Below, piece by piece: positions 33,896 through 45,739 of a DNA stretch of 64,000 nucleotides. Numbering within the stretch: the stretch's first letter is position 1; every line of letters starts with the position of its first letter. A program made the position numbers and the translations under genes. The DNA lies in the NCBI GenBank assembly GCA_965153455.1, contig OZ234494.1, positions 23,932,001 to 23,996,000 of the forward strand, given 5' to 3'. The notes below the pieces were generated by a model, which had not been told where the DNA came from, did no database searches, and saw only the letters and a list, made by a program, of their open reading frames with translations. The DNA comes from Sphagnum compactum (taxonomy: Eukaryota > Bryophyta > Sphagnopsida > Sphagnales).

Positions 33896-36180
33896 ACCTA
33901 AAACAGAATTACCAAGTGTTTATGACCAGACCACCAACCACTCCTATTATAACTCAATTTTGGATAAACTCCAATTGAGTGGATAGGGGGTTTAACCTTA
34001 CTAACATATCCCCTAAAAGATAGATTCTGTGGGTAGGTAGATGGGAAAGTATGCGGGTAATAGATAAGTAGATGCATGTAAATGGTGTTCCCAGTGGGTT
34101 GTTAGTAAGTTGGTAAAGATCTTTGTGATGGAAGGTGTTAAGGTTTTATTTTGAAAATTATTTAGTCTGTTGTTTGAAGTGACCCAAAACTCCCATTGTC
34201 AATCAATTGTTTGGTGTGCCCAAGGATGTCAATTACCAATAAAGTGTTTGCTATTGGTGTAACCAAGGGTTGAAATGACTAATCATGTGTTTGCTATTGG
34301 TGTGATGAAGGGTTGCAAAAGGTAAATGGGGAAAAAAGAAAGAAAAAACAATTATTTGCTAATTTCGTCCTAGCTTTGAAAGGTATTTGTCACTAGTGTT
34401 CCATCATCATAAGTTGCTTGGTGTCACCTCAATCGTAGATGGTTGGGGATGGAGGGTTTAGATCCTACATACTAAAATTTAGGGCTTTGCAAAGGAAGCA
34501 CCTTCTCACCTCTTCCATTCACATTGGAATTGTATTCTTCTTGAGCAATTAGGGTTTTTTTCATGTTTTCCTTTCCAAGCATTCAAGTTTGTATTTTTGT
34601 GACCATCAATAGTAAAAAGGGCTTGATGTCATTTTCTTTTTGTTATTTTTTTGTTGTTTCATGTTTTTATGGCCATTGCACAAGATGCCAAAAAGGTTTC
34701 AACGCCAAAACAATCAATCACCTTGAGTCTCGAAGAGACATGTTTTGTTTTGTGAAGCTTGTGTATACATTGCATAGTCAGCATTGATCATTGCAAGTAG
34801 CAAGACCGATTATGTTTGAAACTTTGGACTTAATCACAACCTCTTAGATTAAAAAATTTGTTTGTAAATGTGAGGTATTCATAGGGCTTTTTTGTTTGTT
34901 TGTGTTTGCAACTCATTGTGTGGAGCCAAGAATTGAAATTTGTGAATCTTCAATTCAAAGCCAATTTTTCTTTTTTGAACTAAGAGGTTCTTCTTTTCTT
35001 TGAATTTTTTTGTATGTGTTCATTTTAGGACCATGGATGGCATTGTAAGGAGCTATAATGGTGCAACCTATTGCATCAATATTCAAGAGGTTTTTTTTTT
35101 TTCTTTTTTTTTTTTTTTCTATTCTAATAACATTGTAAAGTTCCAATGATTTTTTCCTATGTTTGGACAACATCAAAACAACCAAAAAACGATTTTTTCT
35201 TTTTCTTTTTTTTTAAAAACCTAATGATGTGGATAACATTGCAATTCACAAGGAGTAATTGCAAGATTTTTCAAATTTAAAAGATTTTTGTGTTTGGGTA
35301 ACATTGATTGGGTTCAAATAACATCAAAAGAATTGAAAGGAATTTTTATTTTTTTTGTGTTTTTGTTTGGACAACATGACAAAGAACTTTGCATCAAAAG
35401 ATTTTCTCAACATATTTTCTTGATCATGTATTGCTGATTGTGTCTTTCACATTTTGATTTTCATGATCATGTCTTTGAGGTTTAAACATTTGTGTGACCA
35501 TTGTTGCATTCCAACTCTAGGGTTGTCATGTCAAAACTCTAACCCCTTCAGAACTTTAATTATATGTATTTATTTGGGGATAAAATTGCCCCAATTAATG
35601 TTGATTATAATGCTACTATCCCTATGGATGTTCCTTCTATTGTGTTATTTGAATGCATAATCTTGGAACCTTTTGCGGCAAAAAAGATCATTGAGATATA
35701 TAAGAAAAGATAGAAGACTTATGAGTTGAATAGGTTTTTTCAAAATACATGGGCAATGTCAAAGCTTCATTGGGCAAAATTTGTTTTAGGTTTTAATGGC
35801 AAAATCACTTAAGTTTGATGAAAGGTGTGCACCCAAATTGAAAATAGAAGTAAGCACCTTATTTTTAAGCTTGATTATTTATGGAAGCATGCAAGTTCTC
35901 ACAAGGCTTTGGTAGCCATGCTTAAATTTTAAAATGAGGATCATTGTTTTTAGAAAAACAACATTCATGTTGCCAATGAAAACTTATATCTTGTTGAATA
36001 TCTTGAAATAATGTTGTAGCAAGTCACTTATAATGCAATTTAAGTTGACTAGAAGAAAAATATTGTCCAATTTTTTTTTCAAGCTTAATCATGGTCACCC
36101 CATGATAGAATACATAACAAACCAAAAATTATTTATGTAATTGAATTTTTTTGACAATCACATGAAACAGTGGCATGATG
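33896..36180. other. AT-rich intergenic region with poly-T tracts
   Basis: T-rich runs lie near 35090-35120 and 35195-35212. Plus-strand frames from about 35690 (GFFKIHGQCQSF...) may already be decayed 5' parts of the hAT relic that follows. No supported gene is seen. Confidence 0.35.
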
Positions 36181-36720
36181 TGGTGGATTGTGAAATTAAA
36201 TTTTTTTGTGTGAGCAAGTTTTAGAGAAAACCCAAAATATTGTGGTTGGAGGGAGGTTTGTTTCTTTGAGTGCAGATTAAATTATTGCTATTGATAAGTA
36301 CTTTTGGATCTCCATTCATGTGTATGTCATGCAAGCATATATGGAGGAAAGTGCCTATCTTCTTCACATTTCAACATGTTATTGAAGGTGTCATTGTAAA
36401 CAATCTAACCTTTGTAATTACACAATCCCTTACATAGCGAAGAGGCTTGATTTTAGAGGAGTTCGATGAGAAGCTCATTTGTTTTGGTATAGATGGAACT
36501 TTTTTTTTAAGGCTATCACATTAAAATGACATCACAATTGAAGGAGAAACATATTCTTTACATGACAAGGCATTGTTGCATGGCTGATAATACAAACCTT
36601 AATGTGCAAGTTTTGTCTAACTTGCTAATGGGGGGCCAAGTTGGAGGATTTGCTACATCCATTATATTGTTGATGTCAAAAAAGGGGCTTTGATTTTGCA
36701 AAGTGTAATATTTGTGAATA
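36180..36720 (+). pseudogene. Decayed hAT-type transposase (DUF4371-like)
   Basis: With frameshifts, the plus strand reads FVSLSAD-I-AIDKYFWISIHVYV, RKVPIFFTFQHVIEG, NNLTFVITQSLT, EKLICFGIDGTFFF-G, TSQLKEKHILYM--HCCMADNTNLNVQVLSNL. This is the order of the conserved core in plant DUF4371/hAT-related transposases, where the intact form has a C-F-G-x-D-G strand and an H-C-x-A-H-x-x-N-L block. The His before N is lost (MADNTN). Stops and at least two frameshifts make it inactive. Confidence 0.65.
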
Positions 36721-36819
36721 ATAGAAAGATTTAATATCCAAGGTAGGGAAAAATAACATTGGTGTTAAAAAAATTGAACAATTAAAAAAAAAAAAACACA
36801 ATAGACACCAAGAATTTTA

Positions 36820-38015
36820 TATGCACCTTTATCACACTTGGAGAGCATAATCAATCCAATCCAAAGAAGAATTTCTATGCATCATTTGAAAATTGTACTT
36901 CCTAGGTTAGAAATGAAGAACAAAATGGCTTTTATCCTTTGTTAATTACCCATAACATTGATTGGAATGATTGCTCATGGGCATGGGGATGAAACTTTTG
37001 CTCAATATTTGAATGAGTTTTGGCACAATGATCCTAACATCTTTTGTGTACATTGGAAAATTAGTTAATCTATGAGTTTTAAATTGGAGAACCTTGTTGG
37101 AACAAAGCCTTTGCCTAAAAACTTGTCTCTCCAAATGGACAACTATGTTAAAACAACAAGAATTGCCACTTGTTTGCATTTCCTTTTTGTTGATGCATCA
37201 TGAAAAATGTTTGTAGTTGTTGGACACACGCACAAGGACATTGATGGAAGTTTTTGATATCTTTCCAAAACGTTACATGAGCAAAATACCTACATCTTGG
37301 CTAACTTGATGCAAGGGTTCATGATTTCCCAAGATTGACCTTCCGTTCTACAATTCATTCAAAAGATTCTTAATTTCAAGGATGGTTTTGAAACCTTGAT
37401 GGGGCATAGTAACATGCATCTCTTTCATTTCTTTGTGGATTCTAATAAGTGGCCAATCATGTAATACAAAGTGATGAGAAAAAAATCATCAATAATGACA
37501 TTACTAAATGTGTGGAGTTTTGGAGGTTGGGGGTGCTAAGGAATGATATTCACATTAAAAAAATGAGTCCTTCCATGAAGTATTGGCAAAACATTTTAGC
37601 CACATTATCAAAGCCCAATATTTTGGTTTAGGTTTTTGGCCTTTAGCTAGCAGTTGGAGATCCAATCATGATGTAATAGGTCTTGCACCTACTATTGTTG
37701 ATGAGATTGATCTTGAAGACCTAATCATCCTTCCATATTGCAAGCCTAAGAACATGCATATCATGTTGAAAATAGTTGCATACACACCATAGCTAGACTT
37801 AAAGCCCTTAAAGATTTCTTTTTGTAAAGCTTGCTAATCTTGAATTATATCTTGTGCACATGGATGGGACAATCTAAAAGTGAAGTTGTGAAGGATGAGT
37901 TGGATGAACATTTTAGAATGTTTCATATTCAATGGTGGGTGTTTCTAAAGGAATTAAAAATGATAAGAAATTATATGAAAATTGTTGGCAAAGCAAATGA
38001 TAATGCAATTTAACA
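36820..38015 (+). pseudogene. Decayed DUF7869-like transposon-associated ORF
   Basis: Plus-strand frames give HGHGDETFAQYLNEFW, LENLVGTKPLPKNLSLQMDN, then VVGHTHKDIDGSF-YLSKTL, EQNTYILANLMQGFMISQD, GFETLMGHSNMHLFHFFVDS and EIDLEDLIILPYCKPKN. The (L/V)VGHTH-DID block and the preceding L-x-MDN motif are typical of the DUF7869 family, which is frequent in transposon-like ORFs of eukaryotes. Stops and frameshifts are numerous. It follows the hAT relic directly, so the two may be nested or parts of one composite element. Confidence 0.5.
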
Positions 38016-38019
38016 AATC

Positions 38020-40923
38020 CAAAGCAATCGCTTGATATAACAACAATTGTATTTTCCTTTCCTACATGAAGTAATTGTGACAAAAAATATAAATATTTAT
38101 TTTTTTCATGCTAGCAAGGCAAAACAAAACCGTGACACTACCACAAAACCATGTTTTTATGTTGGTTTTATTATTAATTTAGTCATATTGGGCATTGGAC
38201 AAAAATGGATTTAGTTGAAACAAACTAGTCATTTTTGACACAAATTTGACTAAATCCATTTTGATTGAAATGACTCAAGATGATTAAAATGACTAAAAAT
38301 ATTAGTTGACATAGTAGAGTCTAAAACGACTGAGATGACTGAAAATATTAGTCAATGTGAAAATATTATTAATAAAAAGAATTGGATTAAATTATAAAAA
38401 AGCTCAAAACATTGTCACACTAAACCCATGCTTTTAATGATTTTTTTTTGGGGTAGATTGCTTTTATAATTTGACAAACCCACTTAAATGAATTCTATAG
38501 ATTTTCAAATTCCAAATGTTAAGTCATTACATCAATACATATATGAAAAATCAATAAATGAAAATTTAAATTTCCTTTCAAAAGATTCATAATGAAATGG
38601 ATTTCATCTCTAAATGTATGCAATTAAAATTTACATGTTTTAAATTTGATAAGTTTATTTATTTTTCAAAAAAATAAATTCAAATCATATTAAATTAATT
38701 CAAGTTTTGCATGTACAATAGTTATGTTCTATTTTTGTAATAAATTAAATACAACATTTTAGTTTCATTTTTCATTTTTTCACATGTCATTTTGTCATAT
38801 TTCAATTAAACTACACCATATTTTTATTTTAATGTGAATGATTATAAACATCAACTGAGAACATGACACCCATAATGTACTTTCATTATTTTAGTAAATT
38901 ACCTCTTCATATCAGATGAGAAAATGTATTTACCATTTTCATGTCATGGGGAAATGCATGAGGAATCTCTCATTGGTTATCCTATTGACCATTCTCTCAT
39001 TTAGCCATCTCAACAAATCAATGCCTCAATTCATGTAAATCATAGGTGAAAGATGGTTAAAGGGGTTTTTTAACATTTCAAGTAATACAATTAAGCAAGC
39101 TAAGTATCCACAAGTAAATTATTTCACAATGACATATTTATACAAAAGTAGAATTTCAAAGTCCACTTTTTTCTTGAACATAAGTTGGTTACAATTGTGG
39201 ATGTAATTCATAAACGTCTTTCTCTTTCCCCCACATTTTCATGTGAACAAAAAACCCATGTGTTTGGCTCTAATATTTTGAGGTTTCAAAGTCCAATTGA
39301 TGCAACATATTGAGCTTACTTGTGTGTTTGTGAGTTGAAAATTAGACCAGGTGACTCTCAGCTTGTCTCATCAGCTCCTGGGCCTGTCACTTGTTCTGCC
39401 AAGAGTAGAGTCTCTGAAATGTGGTGTTGGTTGCCAAGGAAGACTACCATTGACACCAGCAATGACACTCTGGAGCATGTGGTTTCGAGACAGTGTGATT
39501 ACTAAAAGAAAGGACCCACAAATGACAAGAGCAAGCAAAGAATCATAAGTTACAGCTTGAGATGTGCACCCTTGTGTTCATAGCCAAAATCCTTACCTCC
39601 AAGTGTGTGCATTGGCTTGAAGTGTGATCCTGTACGATTTCATCTTCTTCTTGGGAGTTGAGTTGATAGCTTCACTTCCAGCTTCTAAAAATCACTTCCC
39701 CCATTTTGGTCTATGGCAATGTAAATGCTGGGTGGCAGAACACTTTGTCCAGTCCACATATGTCGTATCCTTGGGAAATTCAAAGACTGAAGTCTGGCAA
39801 GGAAGCATCAGGAACTGTCGTCAAACAATTCAAAACAGTCATCAAACTTGGATGCTAAGGCTTCTTTTCAAGAATCCAAAATATTTGATTGCATAAACGT
39901 GCAAGAATATTAAATTGTGAAGAGGTTGTCAAGTACCTTGAGTCAACTCTTCCAGCTGCTTCAAGAGCTTTGATGATCATCTGTCTCGCAACTTCCGGCA
40001 CATGTTTTTCAGCACTGCTCCAGCTGCTTCAACAGTACTCAATTTCATCTTTTCCAATGCAGATTGTAGCCAAATTCATAGCCCTGTACATATCTTGAGC
40101 TAATTTGACCTACTTTCACCTTACTGTCCTTTCCTCCCTGTCTCAGAGAACTCAGGAGAGGAAAACTCCAGTATTCTATGTGGCTTATTTGAAATCTAAC
40201 ATTTCCTAAACTGCCTCGAATCCAGCCATTCCACATGAAACCCAAAATTTCTACAACTAGCTAAGGTAGAGAAAACAAATGGCACATAAACAGACACTGA
40301 AAGTCATAGACTATACATGTGAGTGGTAAAATTCAGCAGGTGTTCAGGTCAATCCCACTTTGTACATCGTCTTATGGAAACTCAAGTGCCTACAAACTGT
40401 GTGCAGTGCATAGATTATACAAGTTAGCTGGTACATACTAGTGCACAATGTGTATAGCTGTATTTTGGTGCAAATGAGTGGTAATTGCTGTTTGTTGCGC
40501 CTCACTATGTTCATTATGACGGTTGATTGGTAATCATTGCTTAAGTAATTTTGATACGTTTCAAAACCTAGGTGACTGCTCTATGAATTCCTGGTATAAA
40601 CAGATTCTGTGGTGCAGATATGGGAACTTTTAAACATTTCACCACTTCTGATCATGATTCTGGAGCTACTTAAATTTATCTTGCTTTATCAGGTTCTAAC
40701 CAAGGCTCCTACAACCTAAGCCCAAGATACAAATGCTTGACATTTATCTGATCACTATAGCTGATTTGGATCACTTGCAGTTCAATCAAGTACAAAACCC
40801 TGAATTCCCCATGATTTGGAAGCTCAACTAGATTCTTTGATCAGTTCTGAACTGATCAAATGTAACATGCAACCATTTTTGCATATGAACTGCCTGACTC
40901 AGCCTGCTCCCTACACTGATAAT
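38020..40923. other. Intergenic region downstream of the pectinesterase
   Basis: 38.0-39.2 kb is AT-rich with repeated 'gactgagatgactgaaaatatta' phrases. From 39.3 kb the composition resembles transcribed DNA, but overlapping frames (for example plus 39624-39896) have no family features. Part may be 3'-untranslated sequence of the minus-strand pectinesterase. Confidence 0.35.
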
Positions 40924-43747
40924 TTAGGGCTTTGTCCTTTCCAGGTATTCTTGAAGCTGCAAAAAGTGAATTTGCTCTTGGTAGGGAAGCCAGACCTGGC
41001 CATCGATGAAGCTGAGGTTTAGAAAAGGCTGGGCCTCTTCATCTGCAAGCTCATGGCTCCATGCTACTCGTGCATTTTCATTAGCTCCAGGCCCATAACA
41101 CCTGTACTGCCCATAGTACACAGTCCTGCATACAGGAAATGATACAAGACTTGGGTGAATCTTTCAAATCTAGAAAAGCAATGGCAAAATAACTTAAACA
41201 ACAAAGGACAACTAGGTCAGCTACAAGTTGATTCTGAATTGAAGACAAGTCTAGGTCCTGAAGCTGAATTATGGCAATAATATTGTCCCTTGCTGCCCTC
41301 AGCAGGGTCAGCTCCAAAGTCCCCACCAAACCAATTGCTTATGGTTTCAATGCCATTGCCCAGTTGATACATTGCAACTCTAAATGTCAAAACAAGACAG
41401 ATAATGGAAACCATGACAGATCCGTGGTGGACTCAAAGCATGTGGGTACAAGAACATTGGAAGATGAATTGAATACCAGAGAGGATTGTCACACATACAG
41501 GTTCAAGCATGGAAGCCAATTTGAATACCAAATAGACAATTGAGGAGAGTATAAAAAAAAGCAGTTCTCACTTCTCTCTGTAAGCATCGTTCCAGTTTGA
41601 CCATCCAAAGGGAATGATGCTGTTTTCCATGTATGTGTAAGCATATACTACCCGAGAGTATGGCCCCCATGCCCGCCCAAGAAGATGCGGGGATGACCCT
41701 GTGACGGTGCAGTTGACAAAGGAGAATCCTGATCTGTCTTTAGAGTCACTCCGTTTCTGAGCCGTAAGAGAGCCATAGTTATCGATAGAGTGAAGTGTAC
41801 ATCCCTGCACCCCCAACATTCTTATCACAAAATTCAGTAAACAAATCGAAGTCTAAGCTTGGAACAAAATCATGGTTGTCACTGGTGGTGTAAGCTTGTA
41901 GTAAGATTTCCTCCATGACCTTGTAGATCAATGGGTTATTGCAGACCACAATAATTAATATGGAGCTGATTCTCATTCTACTCTCTGTAATCCAAGAATT
42001 TGGGTACAAGCATTAGGTGTTCATCAGCACAAGGATGAGCTGGGTTCACATTTTTCTGCTGCTGGGTGATTGACTCTATGTCCAACGAAACTCTTGACCA
42101 TAGCACATTTGCTTTCAATGTCAGGGTGCTGCTGCATGCATCATGTGTCAGGTTTCTGATAACAACTCACCACATAAAGAGATTGTCCCCTGCCGAAGAC
42201 AAAGTCAATGGAGCCTTCAATGTAGCAGTCATGGAAGTAGTGTCGACCCTTGTGGTCATACAGCGTATCCTGGGCACCATAGAAACCGCAACCATAAAAT
42301 GCCGCAAAGTCTCCTGTAGCCCGCAACGCCACTGCTTGCCATCCGGCTGCACCTGGCACTGGGTGGGGTGCTGTGTTCTGGCGTCAAGCACATATTCATG
42401 TATGTCAGGCGATGATCACACAATTCCACCATGCAGCAAATCGCCTAACCTTTAAGATCAGTACCGAAAGATAGTAGTTCTGTAACAGGACTCAAACCCT
42501 TGAGAAGGAGTGGAAGACCCTAAACCCATACAATACATTGTGTACGAGGAGTGTATGAACATGTGCTCAAACAATGCAGCTGCAAACTTTTCAATGGAGG
42601 GCGGGTCGTCAAGTGGGGTATCAAAATTCGGGTAGATGCAGAAAAAGCTACATACCTGGAAACTGATGTTGCGAGCGATGAAATGGTCTGCATTGACACC
42701 GACAACACAACTGTGATAAGTACCCTGAGCTGAAGAGAATTCGCGCTTCCAGTCACGGGCCGCGGAATTGCCTGTGATAAACGTCACGGATCTGCCTGCG
42801 CCTTGAAAGGTTATGAAAGGCTTGTTGGATGGGATTTCCACTCTTTCCCTGCAGGCCTCAAAACAAAATTCGGGTACTCATTGTTTGAACAGGAACGCTT
42901 TTTTCCTACTTCTCATATTACGTTCTGACTTTAGGATGTCTGATGGCACGATGCATGCAGCAATTTGGGATGCATGCCTAAAACTGTAATGTGGAGCTAC
43001 TGAAATTCCTGAATTTCTTGCAGTTTCTTGTCGTATTGTGTGTTGAGGTTTCAACAATCTTGGAGCGAGTCGTGCCTAAGAAGCAGCATACAAGAGCATT
43101 ATCGGTCAGAAACATTACTCGTAAATTCCAGGGCTGATGAAGATGATAACGCGTCGCTTGTTATTAGGCGGCACAGCGTCGATGGCGGCTTGCACGGTGG
43201 AGAAATTACTATATCCCCACTTATCAACTCCTATCATCACCGGAAGAAGCTGTGCATGATTCCCATGAGTCTCATTGCGCGAAAACGGAATGCCGGAGGC
43301 TACTCCAGACTTAGTCGTCCTTTCCATCATATTGTAATACTCTACCAACTTCATGGATTCTCGTACCGGTACTGGCCGGGGCCTCGATCTCAAGCTCTCC
43401 ATCCACTTCACGAATCCATCTTCTGCCGCATTACTCGACCATTCTTGACCAGATTTTCGAGTCACTACAACAGAGGAGTGACTCGCATCCACCGTTCTGC
43501 AATCACTAGAAGACTTCCGTGCTTCAACAATCGGTGACTCGCAATCCGGATCGCATAATCTTCGACATCTATTGTTGTTCCCGTCAGTCACAAGACTGGC
43601 ACTTCTTCCCACCATATCGATGAGCGCAAGAAACAGCAACAGCAGCAGCGCGAAAATTTTCTGCTGCAATAAGACATGCATATAGGGCGGCCATTGTTCC
43701 TGCTCCTCCTTGTTGTTGTTCTTCTTCTTCTGCTGCTGCAGAATCAT
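40924..43747 (-). CDS. Pectinesterase (pectin methylesterase), no PMEI pro-region
   Basis: Five exons join in frame: 43747-43119, 42848-42656, 42377-42171, 41804-41572 and 41125-40924, giving 487 aa. Junctions are GT..AG (donors GTAATG, GTATGT, GTGAGT, GTGAGA). A hydrophobic segment, [12 protein letters not shown] at about residues 31-44, acts as signal peptide or anchor; Met23 is an alternative start. A Cys- and Ser-rich linker follows, without the four-helix PMEI domain. The catalytic beta-helix has all key residues: Q288 (QAVALR), Q310 and D311 (QDTLY), D332 (IDFVFG), R387 and W389 (LGRAWG), then YGPGAN and [10 protein letters not shown]. The enzyme de-esterifies cell-wall homogalacturonan outside the cell. 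The C-terminus extends about 20 residues past the usual WLP end. The gene appears intact. Confidence 0.93.
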
Positions 43748-44228
43748 TTTTTCTCCCCACTAAAATAAAAAAAACCAAGAAATTGCTCTCCAGCGAGAAT
43801 TCGTTCTAGAAATGATCTTGTGAACAAAATCTCGATGTCTCTTGGGCTTCAATTCTCACTACAATTTTTTTGTTGAATCCAGATCATTCTTTCTAAGCAT
43901 TCAACAAGTAAATTTTTGCTTCGATAATCAAAATTTGGAGCAAACCGAGGAAACTGCACATGGATTCATCGCCTCTATAACAACAGCGAACGAAAATGGG
44001 CACCACCCGATCCCCTGTTTAAATCAGACTGTTTAAAATGAGCTTATGGTTGCATCGGTTTCAATCAGTTTAAACAAAATCTCATGATGGATTTAACGTT
44101 ACAAAACGTCAGTTTTAAGTCCATAGCAGTAGTTTATTATTATATATATATTTATTTTCTATTACATAATTTAAATTACTTTTTTTAAATTTTTATTTAT
44201 TTATTTTAGTTTTTCTAAATCATTTTTT
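43748..44228. other. Presumed promoter region of the pectinesterase
   Basis: This lies upstream on the minus strand. A TA-rich stretch at 44139-44155 could supply a TATA element but is about 400 bp from the ATG. No other landmark is seen. Confidence 0.3.
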
Positions 44229-44360
44229 GGATATCAAAATGTTTGCAAAATTTAACCCCAAAAAAGTAGCAAAATTAGTCGAATTTTACACTAGAAAAAC
44301 AAAAATTTCCAAAAAACGTTCCCAATTTCTTTGGTCAACAAATGGTGAAATTTTGCCCCA
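44229..44360 (+). repeat. Dispersed AT-rich repeat, copy
   Basis: GGATATCAAAATGTTTGCAAAATTTAA...GCAAAATTAGTCGAATTTTACACTAGAAAAACA...CCCAATTTCTTTGGTCAACAAATGG is matched on the opposite strand at about 60898-61040 (GATATCAAAAATTTGGCAAAAT..., AAATTTACACTAGACAAACAC). Confidence 0.55.
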
Positions 44361-45582
44361 AAAGAAAACTCTGTACAGTAACTGTAATATACCTTCGCAG
44401 CTTCAACACATCATGTCTGTTGAATAGCTAATTAATTTTGAAAATTTTAAATTTTGACAAAGAGAATGTTCTTCGACATTTAATGTTTTCCTTTGCAAAA
44501 AAAAAATTTTATTGGAAAAAAATATTTCAACATTTTCAACAGTTTTGAAAATAACATAATTAGTGTGGAAGCTGCAAAGGTAATAATAATTATGGTGCAT
44601 TCACACTTGATGTTAAGTCAATGAATTTAACAATTCATTGATTTTGATTTTTTCAGCAAATCAAAAATTGGTCGGTCTTATAATTTGGAATATTTGTGTG
44701 AAACACTTATATTAAATAGGATGAGAATTTTTCATTTGCAATAAAATTTTGCATTTTATATAATGTACACATGTTTTAAACGTGTTTTAGACACATGCTA
44801 TCTTTGTTTAAGAAATACAAACCTATGGAAAAAATAGGTTTCACACAATTATTATTACCAAATCATTCTCTAAAAAGTTTGTGATGGATCTGCATGGGGT
44901 GCATGCATACTCAAGGTATGTAATTTTATGAAATTATATTTTATTTATACCCTCAAATATATACAAAAGATATTCATACCTAAGGGGGGGGGTATGTGCC
45001 AAATATTCAAGTAGGTAATATTAGGGTAAATAGGCTATGAAATCAACTTTCTTTCAACTACATGCTAGTGTCTCTTTCTTTCTTGGTGATGGATTTGTTG
45101 GTGTTCCCATAGGGGAGAGGCTATGCATGGTGTAAGATTTGGGCATAAAAATTTGGCTTCAACTTGACTCAATGTGTGAGTGATATTTGGAATAAATAGG
45201 TGTCCATAGCATCAGCAATTTTAATTGATGAAATTTCAACAAATAGAAAATTTTAATTTAAAAAAAAAGTAATTCTGAAAGTTTTAAATTGTCAAAAGTA
45301 AGGAACTAAAAATAAAAATTGCCAAATTCATATATTTGGCTTTCAATATGTAATCAAAATATAGAAAGATGATTAAAAATTTGTACAATATTTCTAGTGC
45401 CAGAAATAAAGTAAAATTCTTTAATCATAACCCATCTGATGATTATTGAAAAAATCAATAACCAGCCAACACTGGTCTATAGCCAGATTTGGTTAAAGCT
45501 TATGAAGGATGATTACCACTTTTTCTAAATCTTCCTATGGATGATTGCCACTTTGGTTTCAAACAAAATCTCATGGATGCAT

Positions 45583-45730
45583 ATATGATGGATGCATTTT
45601 GGTCACAAACAATATGAATGGATGCGTATATGATGGATGCATTTTGGTTACAAACAATATGAATGGATGCATATATGATGGATGCACTTTGGTTACAAAC
45701 AATATGAATGGATGCATATGATGGATGGGC
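45583..45730. repeat. 45-bp minisatellite, about 3.3 copies
   Basis: The unit 'tatatgatggatgcattttggttacaaacaatatgaatggatgcg' repeats at an exact 45-bp period, and the last copy is truncated. Because 45 is divisible by three, minus-strand frames read as 15-residue repeats (HIVCNQ-ASIIYASI). I take this as a by-product, not a protein. Confidence 0.85.
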
Positions 45731-45739
45731 ATGTTCCAT

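Noticed and set aside
43028-43537. 169-codon plus-strand ORF
   Set aside because: Antisense to pectinesterase exon 1, with no family features.
45500-45739. 79-codon minus-strand ORF with 15-residue repeats (HIVCNQ-ASIIYASI)
   Set aside because: The repeats come from a 45-bp minisatellite. Two minus frames are equally open, DNA identity is as high as protein identity, and no start context or flanking exon supports translation.
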